Of a stretch of 59,392 nucleotides of DNA, positions 1-9,909 are shown piece by piece. The stretch is from NCBI RefSeq assembly GCF_023150235.1, contig NZ_JAKLLH010000025.1, positions 1 to 59,392 on the forward strand. The letters run 5' to 3'. Position numbers and translations under genes: made by a program. The stretch comes from Azonexus sp. GTDB taxonomy: Bacteria > Pseudomonadota > Gammaproteobacteria > Burkholderiales > Rhodocyclaceae. Within the stretch, counting starts at the first letter, position 1. Each line of letters starts with the position of its first letter. The notes under the pieces were generated by a model. The model did not search any database, had not been told where the DNA came from, and saw only the letters and a program-made list of their open reading frames with translations.

Positions 1-3000
1 ACATCTGCACCATTGCCGGCTGCATCAATAATCAACTGCAATTTAGCGGCATACGCTTTTTCTACCACGGAAGACAGTGAAAGACCGGGGTAAGCCCCCT
101 TAACTGCAGACAAAATGGCACTACCGGACAAACCTGATCCGAGTGCTGTGTTATCAAGCACTGATCCCACCTTCAACCCGGCAAACTGCTGCATCGCATT
201 GCCAGCACGATCCTTCAAGGCAAAAACATCCTCGGCACCATTGCCGACATAATCCATCAATACTGAACTGCCCGCATCCAACTCACGATCGAGGCGCAGG
301 AGCACCTTGTCGTCCTCCAGTTTGATTTCGTACACCTCGGCTGTTTGACCATTGGCAAGCACGCGGAAGTCTTCCACCCCGGGCAGGGCGATGCTCATTG
401 CCTCGTCAAAATCCAGGGTGATCCAGTTTTTATCCAGGCTTGAGGCCGTCAAACCTGGGGCTTTCTTGTCCGTCGCATCGAAATCGTCATCGTAGATAGT
501 GACCGTTGACGAACGCCCGGCCGTATTGGTTTCGCCGATGAAGCGGCCGTTGACCAGCCCGGTCAGCTTGACCACGAAGGTTTCATTGCTCTCGATCAGG
601 TTATCGCTGAGCACCGGCACTTCGATCACCCCGCGGGTTTGCCCCGCCTTGATCGTCAGTACGCCGCTGGTCGCCGTAAAGTCCACGCCCGACTGCGCGC
701 TGCCGGACTCGGTGGTGTAGCTGATCTGCACATCCTTATTCGCGCTGGTGGCGAGCTTGACCGGAATCTGCGCCAGCGAGGTGCCGCTGTCTTTCTCGAA
801 AACCTTACGGTTGTTGATGACAACAACTACAGGGGGTTCTGGCTCGCTGTCGTCGTTCTGAATCGTGCCGCTGACCGTCAAGGTCTCGCCCCCCTGCGCA
901 AACTTGGCGCCCTGGGGTTTCGAAAGAATCAGGTTGAAGCTTTCATCCGCTTCCACCTCGCCATCGCCAACCACCGGGATGCTGATCACCCCCGAGCTTT
1001 GCCCGGCAGCGATTTTCAGGGTTCCTGCCGATGCCTGGTAATCCTCGTCGGCCGTCGCCGTGTTCTGCTGGGTGCGGTAGCTGACGCTGACCTCGCTGCT
1101 GACCGGGCTGGCCAGGTTGACGGTGAATTCAAGATGCTTTTCACCAGCGAAGCCTTCGGTAATGCTAGCAGGGGTGATGCTGAGTTGAGCGGGGCCGGGG
1201 TTAGTGGAGTTCTCGCGATGGGAAGAATAGATGTCGACGAGGGAGACTACGTCGTGGAGTTGGCTGCCGATCGCGCCGCTGTTGCCGCCGAAATAGCGCC
1301 CCCCCCAAACCACAACCGAGCCATCGGCACGCAGGGCGGCAAAGGCACCGGTGGTCGAAAAAATCTGGACCACGTCGTTGCTGCCGTTTAGTTGCCCGCC
1401 GACGGCGCTGCTGTCGCCGCCAGAATAGCTACTCCCCCAAGTCACCACTGAGCCATCGGCGCGCAGGGCGGCAAAGGCATAGTCGGTCGAAAAAATCTCG
1501 ACCACATCGTTGTTGCCATCGAGGGCGCTGGCGACGGCGCTGCTGTTGCCGCCGGCCCAATCTGCCCCCCAAGTCACTACCGAGCCATCGGCGCGTAGGG
1601 CGGCAAAGGCGCGCTCGTTCGAAAAAATCTCGACCACGTCGTTGCTGCCATTGAGGGCGCTGGCAACTGTGCTGCTGTTCTCCCCGTAAGGATAATAGGT
1701 ACCGTCCCCACCCCAGGTCACCACAGAGCCATCAGCGCGCAGGGCGGCAAAGGCATACTTGGTCGAGAAAATCTCGACCACGTCGTTGCTGCCATCGAGG
1801 GTGCTGGCGACGGCACTGCTGTTGGCACCGCCAGAGTCTCCCCAAGTCACCACCGAGCCATCGGCGCGCAGGGCGGCAAAGGCCGATACTGTCGAAAAAA
1901 TCTGGACCACGTCGTTGCTGCCATCGAGGGCGCTGGCGACGGCGCTGCTGTTGCCGCCGCCAGAGTATCCCCAAGTCACCACCGAGCCATCGGCGCGCAG
2001 GGCGGCAAAGGCACCCAAGGTCGAAAATATCTCGACCACATCGTTGCTGCCATCAAGGTCGCTGGCGACGGCGCTGCTATTGCCGCCGGCCCAATCTGCC
2101 CCCCACGTCACTACTGAGCCATCGGCGCGCAGGCCGGCAAAGGCATACATGGTCGAAAATATCTCGAGCACGTCGTTGCTGCCATTTAGGGCGCTGGCGA
2201 CCGCGCTGCTGTCGCCACCGTTATTGCCGTCATTGTAAGGACCACTCCCCCAAGTCACCACCGATCCATCGGCACGAAGGGCGGCAAAGGTCGATGCTGT
2301 CGAAAAAATCTCGACCACGTCGTTGCTGCCATTCAACTGGCCGGCCACCGCGCTGCTGTCGCCACCGTAAACGCTATCCCCCCAAGTCACCACAGAGCCA
2401 TCGGCGCGCAGGGCAGCGAAGGCATACGTGGTCGAGAAAATCTCGACCACGTCGTTGCTGCCATTGAGCGCGCTGGCGGCCGCGCTGCTGTCACCGCCCT
2501 TGTTGAAAGTCCCCCATGTCACAACGGAGCCATCCTCCCGTATTGCAGCGAAAGCTTCGGCATTCCGAAACTCCCCCATACTCTTGCTCGGAAAGCTCTT
2601 GTTCGTCGATGGCACATCCCGGATATCCATGCTGTAAATCTTGCCGCCAGGACCGACAATCGTATTTCCCGAGGGCGGAACCGTCAGCCCACCGTCAAAG
2701 CGGATATCCAGAGTATCGCCATTGACCAGACTCACCCCGCGCAGATCGATCCAGATTTTTCCATCCTGAATAAAAACCGCATTGGACGACAAGGACATCG
2801 TGTTGTTCGTGAAACTCAATTTCTGAGCAGAAAAACCGGTCGGCAAGGTGATCGAGAACATGGCGGAACCTTCCAGCCAGCTCCCATTCGCAGCCTTGGT
2901 GAGCACTTGAATGCCATCGGAACGAAGATCAAAGGAAAGGCTGGCCTGACTGCCAAGTTCCAGTAAAAACTCGGTAGCGGTACCACTGAAGCTTGCGGAA

Positions 3001-5711
3001 GAGTTCCAGACCACATTGCCATCGACGCTGCCTTCAACGGTAACGGCGAGACCCTCCAAATTAACCCCCGAAGGGGTTTTGGTGCCGTTCTCCGGAGCCT
3101 TCAGTCCGCCAGCAAAGGCAAGCTCAACATAATCCCCGTTTGAAAAAGTACCGCCAGGAAGGGGTATTTCGATGTAATTACCGCCGCCCTGAATGTACCC
3201 CGGAGTGTAATAGTTATCGAACCCCCCCGAGGTTTTTACAACAAGACCAGCAGTACCCCCGTAGGTGGTGCCACTCGAAAATTCAACAAGAACGGTTTTT
3301 CCCGCTGTTAAGTTGACTGGCTCACTACTGTTGGTTCTGATCACCAGTTTTATTTTGTCCTGTTCGATATCGACTTCCAATCCCTTGCCTGCTTCGGCAG
3401 GAAATTCAATCGAACCAATGGCGAGTTTTGCTGATTTTTCTACACCAACTTTTCCAAACTCCGTGAGCTTAAGCGTTACTGGCAAATCTTGAATTTCAGG
3501 TGATGTATTCGTTGCCTCGTTAGCATCAAATTCCTTAGCTGGCGGGATAATGTCAAACAAATCAATCCGATATTGAAGTGCGTGTAAACCACCTGCAATA
3601 TCACCAACAATACCTTTAATGTTCGTTGATGAGTTTGAGCCATGTACCTCACCTTTGGCATTGACTTCAAATAAGCCGAACTCACCATCTTTGGGTTTGC
3701 CACTGGCTTCGGTAATCTGTTTATCTTTGCCACTGAAATTTCCCTTGAGACTCTCTCCGGAATAAGTTTTAACTGCACCATGCTGAATTAGTGGTTGACC
3801 ATTGATTCCCTCTGATTCACGCAGATGACTTATAAGCTTTCCATAGTTTTCTTCTGAAAGCTTGATTTCGTTTCCGTTGATATCACGTGCAATGACGGTA
3901 TAGGCATCGTAGTCACCTGTAACAAAACGGGTTTTTCCGTCAGGAGTCGTGCCAAAAGCTTCCTTGGTTCCATAAACCCTTCCGTAATCATCAACTTTAA
4001 AATCTTTTAGTGCGTCGGAACTGGCATCCGCCATAAATTTGTCGTAATTTTCCTGAGCATCTCTGGCTCGTGCTTCCAGTTGCTCTTTTACGGCAGCCTT
4101 CCTTCCGGCAATTGTATTTATTTTGTTATCGAACTTTAAGTTATTGATGCCGCCCATGGCTGAAATATATTTTTCAACCAGGTCATCAGTCACTTCTCTC
4201 GGCTTATAAACGCCAACCAAACCGGAAAAACTCTCCCTGAATTGGTCGATGCTGATGTCCTCTTTTATAATCCCATCTTTGGAAAACCCTGGGTTAAGCA
4301 CCCAGTCGGCATCTTTCATTGTCTTTGCCTTGATTGCTTCAATCTTGCCAATATGACCGGCATCAATCCACTTCAATGCAGATTTGTTGGATGCGCGCAT
4401 TACGAGCGACAACGCCAACTTGGCGCCATCTTGATAAATATCAAGCGAGCCAAGTGCGGTGGCCGCCTTGTTCACCCATTCACTCGAGATGCCAAGCTGT
4501 TTTATCTGATCAAATGAATATTTATCCCCAATTTTGATATCAACATTTTTGAATTCGTAATGCCTAAGCATATCCCAGGCGGTGTTGAACCAGGATTTCC
4601 AATATTTATCAACAAGATCAACTTGCTTTTCTTTCGAGAAGCTTTTCCAGGCTGACGAGGCACTTCCCCAAAAATCTTTTCCAATATCGATGTATTCCTT
4701 GCTTATAGCCGCAACGCTTTCCTGCATCGCTTTTTTGGTCAGACCTTTACCGAGTGTTGCTACAGCCGCCAGAATCGATGTTGATGTGTCGAGGACTTGT
4801 GCAGTTTCGGGTGAGCTGGCTTTGAATTGGTCATAGCTGTCGTACAAACTCCCCTCGATGTAATCTTTGGTCATCTCGTCGGGGTCAGTGGTAAGCGCCA
4901 ACCCAAGAAAAAGTTGGGAGTTGATATGCTTTAACTGCAAGTTCTGATCCCATTCTTTTAACTGCTCGGTCAGTCCGATCAATGCAGGGGGATCATAGTT
5001 CGCATCCTTCCACTCACCGGTAGACATTAAGCCCACGACCTCTTGCGGTAACTCTGCGATATCAATCAGTAGCGAGCCGTCGTCAACAATACCTTGCGCA
5101 AGCTTGACTCCCGCAGAAGCAACAAAAGTCACAGGAATTGCCACGGCCGCATCAATACTTTGCCCAACCACTTTTAGCGTTTGCAGCGTGCTGTCAAAAA
5201 GCCCAAGGTTTTTAGGCAATTCATATCGAAAAGCACGAGCCTCGACCAGATTCTCGCCGGAGTGAACTTCCAGCAGCCAATCGCCCCCCATGGTATCCGG
5301 GCCAGTGGCGTCATTTGAAGCGGCAACGTCGGCCTGAGTTAGGCTTGCAATCTGGTTCAGAAGTTGCTGCCCTTGCCCCTCCACACCGATGTCACACCCG
5401 TAAAGCAGAATGTCGCCATTCGGCGTGAGCTTGCTGCCAATCTGGTTGAGCAACTGAGCATAGCGATTGACATTGTCAGCGGTCAGTTGATCGTTGCCAA
5501 GGTCGATTCGCCCCGCTGCGCCGTGGCCGATGAGGTGGATGGCATCCAGGTTTTCACCCCCCTGGAGCTGTTTTGCCATTTCTTCCAGCGCGTTCTGCGT
5601 GGCGTCGAGCACATGCACACTGATTGAAGCGGGCGTCTGGGCGACAATCCGCTCCCAGCCTTCCACGTTGTTCATGACGAAAAGTGTTTCTACGGTGTTT
5701 TTCTGCTGCAT
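1..5711 (-). CDS. Giant DUF4347 / RCC1-like repeat / Calx-beta surface protein (5' part; continues past window edge)
   Basis: Open from an ATG at 5711 (AGGGG ribosome site just upstream) to the window edge, at least 1,903 codons with the C-terminus missing. Residues ~8-165 match DUF4347, a domain usually found at the N-terminus of very large bacterial surface or secreted proteins (HLIGHGAAGRIDLG, DILLYGCDIG). A long unassigned part follows, with an alpha-helical stretch ~300-550. Residues ~1040-1490 are ten tandem units of ~42-48 aa carrying AALRADGSVVTWG and SNDVVEIFST, resembling RCC1-type propeller blades. Residues ~1506-1600 and ~1630-1740 are Calx-beta domains (DEDYQASAGTLKIAAGQ; SGVDFTATSGVLTIKAGQ). 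Residues ~1749-1825 resemble SwmB. No Sec signal peptide is visible. Family knowledge suggests type I secretion and a role in adhesion or biofilm, but the secretion signal would lie outside the window. The first ~700 codons look more AT-rich than the repeat part. Confidence 0.85.
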   Translation of the reverse strand, partial: MQQKNTVETLFVMNNVEGWERIVAQTPASISVHVLDATQNALEEMAKQLQGGENLDAIHLIGHGAAGRIDLGNDQLTADNVNRYAQLLNQIGSKLTPNGDILLYGCDIGVEGQGQQLLNQIASLTQADVAASNDATGPDTMGGDWLLEVHSGENLVEARAFRYELPKNLGLFDSTLQTLKVVGQSIDAAVAIPVTFVASAGVKLAQGIVDDGSLLIDIAELPQEVVGLMSTGEWKDANYDPPALIGLTEQLKEWDQNLQLKHINSQLFLGLALTTDPDEMTKDYIEGSLYDSYDQFKASSPETAQVLDTSTSILAAVATLGKGLTKKAMQESVAAISKEYIDIGKDFWGSASSAWKSFSKEKQVDLVDKYWKSWFNTAWDMLRHYEFKNVDIKIGDKYSFDQIKQLGISSEWVNKAATALGSLDIYQDGAKLALSLVMRASNKSALKWIDAGHIGKIEAIKAKTMKDADWVLNPGFSKDGIIKEDISIDQFRESFSGLVGVYKPREVTDDLVEKYISAMGGINNLKFDNKINTIAGRKAAVKEQLEARARDAQENYDKFMADASSDALKDFKVDDYGRVYGTKEAFGTTPDGKTRFVTGDYDAYTVIARDINGNEIKLSEENYGKLISHLRESEGINGQPLIQHGAVKTYSGESLKGNFSGKDKQITEASGKPKDGEFGLFEVNAKGEVHGSNSSTNIKGIVGDIAGGLHALQYRIDLFDIIPPAKEFDANEATNTSPEIQDLPVTLKLTEFGKVGVEKSAKLAIGSIEFPAEAGKGLEVDIEQDKIKLVIRTNSSEPVNLTAGKTVLVEFSSGTTYGGTAGLVVKTSGGFDNYYTPGYIQGGGNYIEIPLPGGTFSNGDYVELAFAGGLKAPENGTKTPSGVNLEGLAVTVEGSVDGNVVWNSSASFSGTATEFLLELGSQASLSFDLRSDGIQVLTKAANGSWLEGSAMFSITLPTGFSAQKLSFTNNTMSLSSNAVFIQDGKIWIDLRGVSLVNGDTLDIRFDGGLTVPPSGNTIVGPGGKIYSMDIRDVPSTNKSFPSKSMGEFRNAEAFAAIREDGSVVTWGTFNKGGDSSAAASALNGSNDVVEIFSTTYAFAALRADGSVVTWGDSVYGGDSSAVAGQLNGSNDVVEIFSTASTFAALRADGSVVTWGSGPYNDGNNGGDSSAVASALNGSNDVLEIFSTMYAFAGLRADGSVVTWGADWAGGNSSAVASDLDGSNDVVEIFSTLGAFAALRADGSVVTWGYSGGGNSSAVASALDGSNDVVQIFSTVSAFAALRADGSVVTWGDSGGANSSAVASTLDGSNDVVEIFSTKYAFAALRADGSVVTWGGDGTYYPYGENSSTVASALNGSNDVVEIFSNERAFAALRADGSVVTWGADWAGGNSSAVASALDGNNDVVEIFSTDYAFAALRADGSVVTWGSSYSGGDSSAVGGQLNGSNDVVQIFSTTGAFAALRADGSVVVWGGRYFGGNSGAIGSQLHDVVSLVDIYSSHRENSTNPGPAQLSITPASITEGFAGEKHLEFTVNLASPVSSEVSVSYRTQQNTATADEDYQASAGTLKIAAGQSSGVISIPVVGDGEVEADESFNLILSKPQGAKFAQGGETLTVSGTIQNDDSEPEPPVVVVINNRKVFEKDSGTSLAQIPVKLATSANKDVQISYTTESGSAQSGVDFTATSGVLTIKAGQTRGVIEVPVLSDNLIESNETFVVKLTGLVNGRFIGETNTAGRSSTVTIYDDDFDATDKKAPGLTASSLDKNWITLDFDEAMSIALPGVEDFRVLANGQTAEVYEIKLEDDKVLLRLDRELDAGSSVLMDYVGNGAEDVFALKDRAGNAMQQFAGLKVGSVLDNTALGSGLSGSAILSAVKGAYPGLSLSSVVEKAYAAKLQLIIDAAGNGAD

Positions 5712-5764
5712 TTTTTCCCCTCTTACAAATTAACTAGCACGCAAGTCAAAAAAATTAATTTTTA

Positions 5765-5793
5765 TGTATAAAAATGGGGCTAGATACTCAAAA
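5765..5793 (-). promoter_or_regulatory. Candidate sigma70 promoter for the giant surface protein gene
   Basis: On the minus strand, TTTTGA and TATACA are separated by 17 bases in an AT-rich 142-base gap between two divergent genes. The match to consensus is only moderate. The long leader to the ATG at 5711 is plausible but untested. Confidence 0.3.
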
Positions 5794-5853
5794 TAAGTTG
5801 CATCGTACTCAGATAAAACATCCCATGTCCATATCACGAAAGTTATAACAGAG

Positions 5854-7194
5854 ATGCCCTCCCGCCTGATCTACGCCATTGTGTTCATCGAAGGCTTCTG
5901 CTCGCTCGGCGCCGAGGTGATCGCCCTGCGCCGTTTGGTGCCGCATGTCGGCAGCGCGATTGTCGTCACCGCGCCGACCATCGGTTTCTTCCTGCTCGCG
6001 CTGGCGCTCGGTTACGCCGCCGGCGGGCGCATCGCCGACGACTACCGGCGGGTAGTGCGCAACAACTTCCTGCTCGCGGCGGCGCTGGCCGGGATCGGCC
6101 TCTCCGGGCCGGCCATCGACCTCGCCTTTGCTCATCTGCAACCGGCGCCAATCGCCTACCTCGCCTTCGTCGGCGGCGTGATGTGCCCGATTGCCTGGCT
6201 GCTCGGGCAGACGGTGCCGGTGCTGACCAACCTGCTCGCCAGCGAGCGGGTCGGCGAAGCCAGCGGCAACGCGCTGTACTGGTCCACGCTCGGCTCCTTC
6301 CTCGGTTCGCTGGCGCTGTCGCTGGGGATGATGCAGTGGCTGGGCGTTTCGGCGGCGGTGTTTACCTGCGCCCTCGGCCTCGCCAGCGGCGCGCTGCTGC
6401 TCGCCGGCCGTGACGGCAAATTCTGGCTGCTCGCTGGGTTGACCGTGGCCGCCAGCCTGGCGGTCAATCTGCAGCACGCAGTCAATGCCGACACTGCCTA
6501 CGCCGAATACCGGGTCTCCACGGTCGACCTGCCGGGACAGCAAAATCCGCGCGCCTTCAAGGTCAACCAGTCGGTCGCCTCGCTGCTCGACGATAGCGAA
6601 CCGCCACGCACCACCCGCTATGCCGAACATTTACGCCGGGTGCTGCGCGACGAACTGGGCTTCCGCGAGCGCGAGATCCTGGTCCTCGGCGCCGGCGGCT
6701 TCACGCTGTCGCTGGCCGACCCCGACAACCGCTACACCTATGTCGATATCGACCCGGCCATCCGCGACATCGCCGAGCGCGACTTCCTCAAGCGCCCGGC
6801 TGGCGGCGAGTTCATCGTCGATGACGCACGCCGCTTCGTCGCCGCCAGCGAACGCCGCTTCGACGCGGTGGTGGTCGATGTGTACAGCTCGCACACCTCG
6901 ATCCCCAGCCACCTGGTGACGCAGGAATTCTGGGCCGGGCTGCGCCGCGTGCTGCGCGACGGTAACGGCATCGTGCTCGCCAACCTGATCCTCGACGGCA
7001 AGCTGGAAACACCGCTCGCCCGCAACCTGCTGGCGACCATCGAAAGCGTTTATGGCCGCTGCGCAGTCGAGGTACTGCATAAAGGCAAGCCGCTGGCCAA
7101 TGTCGAGGTGCTGTGCTTTGCCAGCAGCCAGCCGGCAGCGACCGGAATCTACCGCGACGAACTCAACCGCGCCGACAGCGACCGCCTGCGCTGA
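5854..7194 (+). CDS. Spermidine synthase-like protein with N-terminal membrane domain
   Basis: 446 aa. Roughly residues 1-215 form six or so hydrophobic segments, like the MFS-type membrane part of fused spermidine synthase-like proteins. Residues ~270-400 form a Rossmann methyltransferase or aminopropyltransferase-like fold, with ILVLGAGGFTLSL as the nucleotide-binding loop, YVDIDPAIRD as the acidic strand and FDAVVVDVYSSH where spermidine synthases keep their catalytic Asp. The family transfers aminopropyl groups from decarboxylated AdoMet, but many membrane-fused members have no known substrate and no speD is in view, so polyamine synthesis is not assured. It is divergent from the giant surface protein gene and upstream of an unrelated sensor kinase. 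The ATG has only a weak ribosome site. Confidence 0.8.
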   Translation: MPSRLIYAIVFIEGFCSLGAEVIALRRLVPHVGSAIVVTAPTIGFFLLALALGYAAGGRIADDYRRVVRNNFLLAAALAGIGLSGPAIDLAFAHLQPAPIAYLAFVGGVMCPIAWLLGQTVPVLTNLLASERVGEASGNALYWSTLGSFLGSLALSLGMMQWLGVSAAVFTCALGLASGALLLAGRDGKFWLLAGLTVAASLAVNLQHAVNADTAYAEYRVSTVDLPGQQNPRAFKVNQSVASLLDDSEPPRTTRYAEHLRRVLRDELGFREREILVLGAGGFTLSLADPDNRYTYVDIDPAIRDIAERDFLKRPAGGEFIVDDARRFVAASERRFDAVVVDVYSSHTSIPSHLVTQEFWAGLRRVLRDGNGIVLANLILDGKLETPLARNLLATIESVYGRCAVEVLHKGKPLANVEVLCFASSQPAATGIYRDELNRADSDRLR

Positions 7195-7402
7195 AGTCCG
7201 GCCGACCACGGCCCCCTTGCGGGAAAACGCAAAAAATCACTTATTTACCGAAAATCTCATCAAAAACCGCGTTTCCATCGCCCAAATCGTCGACATCCTC
7301 CAGAAACCGGGCCCTGTCTGTTCAGACAGCCTCCATCTATCCTGATGTCGTTTTATAATCCTTGGCTTTCGCAAGGCCGTCCCGACGGCCCTTGGCAGCG
7401 GG

Positions 7403-9580
7403 GTGGCGATCCACTCTCCGCCCCTCCATCCCGCCCCGAGTCGAGGCTTGAAGAACGAGAATACCCTCCGCTGGTTGTTGCCGCTGCTGGTCGCGGTTGC
7501 CAATCTGTTCGTCGGCTCGCTGGTCGCCTATTCGCTGTACGAAAGCCATCAGTTACAGGCGCAGCGGGCGCTGGTGCAGACCCAGAACCTGGCCACCATC
7601 CTCGAACAGAACCTGACCGAGAAACTGCGCAGCATCGATCTGGCGCTGCGCAGCGGCCGCGACGAGTTCGAGCGGCAGCAGGCGGCGCCCGCAGGGATCG
7701 ACGGCGACCAGCTCGACCACTTCCTGACCCGCCTGCAGGAGCGCCTGCCGGAACTCGACGGTCTACGCATGACCGATGCCGACGGCCTGATCCGCTACGG
7801 CCAGGGGATCCACCGGCCGACCGCCGCCCGCCTCGCCGACCGCGACTACTTCGCCTGCGTCCGCGACGGCGACAAGACTCGGCGCTGCATCGGCCAGCCG
7901 GTCAAAAGCCGGGTCACCGGCAACTGGATCGCCGCCCTTTCCTATCGCCTCGAAGACCGCCGCGGCCAGTTCGCCGGAATGATCTACGCAACCATCCGCA
8001 TCGCCGAACTGACCCGCCTCTTTTCCGAACTGGAAATGGGCGCCCACGGTTCGCTGATCCTGCGCGACAGCCAGGCCCGCCTGCTCACCCGCTACCCGGA
8101 AATCGCCGGCCCGGCCGGCGAAGTCGGCAACGCCAAGGTCTCGCCCGAGTTCCGCGCGGCACTGGCCAGCGGCCGCAGCAGCGGCAGCTATGTCGCAGCC
8201 CAAACCTCGGACGACGTGACCCGTACCTACACCTACAAACGCCTGCCGGAAGTCGACTGGATCGTCGTCGCCGGTCTCGCCGAGGACGAGTACCTGGCCC
8301 CCTGGTACGAGCAGCGCGACCGCTACATCGCTTTCGCGCTGCTCTTCCTGGCCGCCTCGCTGTTTGCCGTGCGCATGGTCTACGACTACTGGCAGCAGCA
8401 GATCAAGGCCGCCGAGGCGCTGCGCCAGGCCCGCGACACCGCCGATGCCGCCAATCGTGCCAAGAGCCAGTTCCTGGCCGTGATGAGCCACGAACTGCGC
8501 ACACCGCTGAACGGCGTGCTGGGCATGGCGCAGATCCTGATGATGGCCAACATCACCGAAGCGGAGCGGATCGACTATGCGCGCACGATCAACCATTCGG
8601 GCCAGTCCTTGCAAACCCTGCTCAACGACATCCTCGACCTGTCGAAGATCGAGGCCGGGCGGATGGAACTGCAGGTCGCCGATTTCGCGCCCGAACAACT
8701 GCTCCAGGAAACCGCCCGCCTTTTCGCCGAGGCCGCCGGGAACAAAGGCCTGACCATCACGGTCGACCGGCCGCAACTGCCATTTTCCAGTTATCGCAGC
8801 GATCCCCTGCGCTTGCGCCAGATACTGATCAACTTGGTGAATAACGCGGTCAAGTTCACCGAACGCGGCGAAATCCGGCTGCAGGTAAGGCACGACGAAA
8901 CGCTGGGGATCCTGCGCTTCGAAGTCAGCGATAGCGGGATCGGAATCCCGCCGGAAAAACAGGCCGAGCTGTTCCAGCCCTTTTCGCAGGTCGACGATTC
9001 CTTCACCCGCCGCTACGGCGGCACCGGCCTCGGTCTTGCGATCAGCCGCAACCTGCTGCAATTGATGGGCGGCGACATTGCCGTCGCCAGCCAACCCGGA
9101 CACGGCGCCAGCTTCACCTTCACCCTGCCGGCGCAAGCCGGCGCCACCGCCGTGCCGAACAAAACCGCCAGCGAGCTTGCGCCGGCCAGCGTCGCATCGG
9201 CCGCCACGGCCGATTGCATCCTGCTGGTCGACGACAACAAGATCAACCGCAAGGTGGTCCGCACCCTGCTCGGCAAACACGGCTTCCGCGTCCGCGAAGC
9301 CGAGGACGGCGCCCAGGCCCTGGCCCTGCTCGCCGAGGACGATTTCAGCCTGGTCCTGATGGATTGCCAGATGCCGGTGATGGACGGCTACACCGCGACC
9401 CGCCTGCTGCGCCAGCGCGAAGCCGAACTGCGGCAACCGCGCCTGCCGGTAATCGCCCTGACCGCCGCCGCCTTCGAAAACGACCGCGAACACTGCGCAG
9501 CCGCCGGGATGGACGACTTCCTGAGCAAACCGGTGGTGGTCGAGGAATTACTGGCGGCGATCGAACGCTGGCAGCCGTGA
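7403..9580 (+). CDS. Hybrid sensor histidine kinase with extracytoplasmic sensor and receiver domain
   Basis: About 725 aa from a GTG start; the start is uncertain and a TTG at 7448 is possible. A membrane segment near residues 23-45 and another near 305-330 bracket a periplasmic dCache/PDC-like sensor ([13 protein letters not shown] is typical). Then come the HisKA domain with phospho-acceptor His in [10 protein letters not shown] (~361), HATPase motifs ([33 protein letters not shown]), and a C-terminal receiver domain with VDDNKINRK, the phospho-Asp in [11 protein letters not shown] (~652) and the final Lys in LSKPV. It probably passes phosphate internally from His to Asp and on to an unseen Hpt or output protein. 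No response regulator is adjacent. The gene stops 11 bases before the next one. Confidence 0.9.
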   Translation: MAIHSPPLHPAPSRGLKNENTLRWLLPLLVAVANLFVGSLVAYSLYESHQLQAQRALVQTQNLATILEQNLTEKLRSIDLALRSGRDEFERQQAAPAGIDGDQLDHFLTRLQERLPELDGLRMTDADGLIRYGQGIHRPTAARLADRDYFACVRDGDKTRRCIGQPVKSRVTGNWIAALSYRLEDRRGQFAGMIYATIRIAELTRLFSELEMGAHGSLILRDSQARLLTRYPEIAGPAGEVGNAKVSPEFRAALASGRSSGSYVAAQTSDDVTRTYTYKRLPEVDWIVVAGLAEDEYLAPWYEQRDRYIAFALLFLAASLFAVRMVYDYWQQQIKAAEALRQARDTADAANRAKSQFLAVMSHELRTPLNGVLGMAQILMMANITEAERIDYARTINHSGQSLQTLLNDILDLSKIEAGRMELQVADFAPEQLLQETARLFAEAAGNKGLTITVDRPQLPFSSYRSDPLRLRQILINLVNNAVKFTERGEIRLQVRHDETLGILRFEVSDSGIGIPPEKQAELFQPFSQVDDSFTRRYGGTGLGLAISRNLLQLMGGDIAVASQPGHGASFTFTLPAQAGATAVPNKTASELAPASVASAATADCILLVDDNKINRKVVRTLLGKHGFRVREAEDGAQALALLAEDDFSLVLMDCQMPVMDGYTATRLLRQREAELRQPRLPVIALTAAAFENDREHCAAAGMDDFLSKPVVVEELLAAIERWQP

Positions 9581-9591
9581 TATCATGCATC

Positions 9592-9909
9592 ATGGCTGAT
9601 GTGAAAATCATCGATGAGTCCCACAAAATTTCCGACAAGCGCGGGAACGGGAAATTGCGTCGAGAGGTCTGGATTGATGAAGTCACCCGGAAGATCACCC
9701 GATACAACCTCGCGTACATCAATCACAACGTCCATGCAGGCGACAACGGACGCGTCGTGGGTTACGACAATGCCCATGATGGCCACCATCGCCACTATTT
9801 CGGTGCCGTAGAACCGATCGAGTTTGTGAGTTTCGAAGAGACTGAAGAGCGCTTTGAACAAGACTGGATAGCCCTGATGGCCCAAGGCCACGTAGAGGAC
9901 AGCAAATGA
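9592..9909 (+). CDS. TumE-like (DUF6516) putative toxin
   Basis: 105 aa. The segment RVVGYDNAHDGHHRHYFG, with the preceding strand-rich half, matches the TumE/DUF6516 family, the toxin half of a two-gene module in which an HTH protein follows. The start ATG at 9592 lies 11 bases after the kinase stop and has no good ribosome site. The stop overlaps the ATG of the next gene (ATGA), the usual arrangement for these pairs. Composition is less GC-rich than the kinase upstream, fitting transfer. The biochemical activity of the family is not something I can state from sequence. Confidence 0.7.
   Translation: MADVKIIDESHKISDKRGNGKLRREVWIDEVTRKITRYNLAYINHNVHAGDNGRVVGYDNAHDGHHRHYFGAVEPIEFVSFEETEERFEQDWIALMAQGHVEDSK

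Noticed and set aside
7763-9493. Antisense frame (576 codons) opposite the hybrid kinase
   Set aside because: The kinase motifs on the plus strand are complete; the reverse frame has no recognisable domain.
9214-9591. N-terminal extension of the TumE-like protein into the kinase receiver domain
   Set aside because: The frame is only open because of GC bias; family similarity starts at the ATG at 9592.
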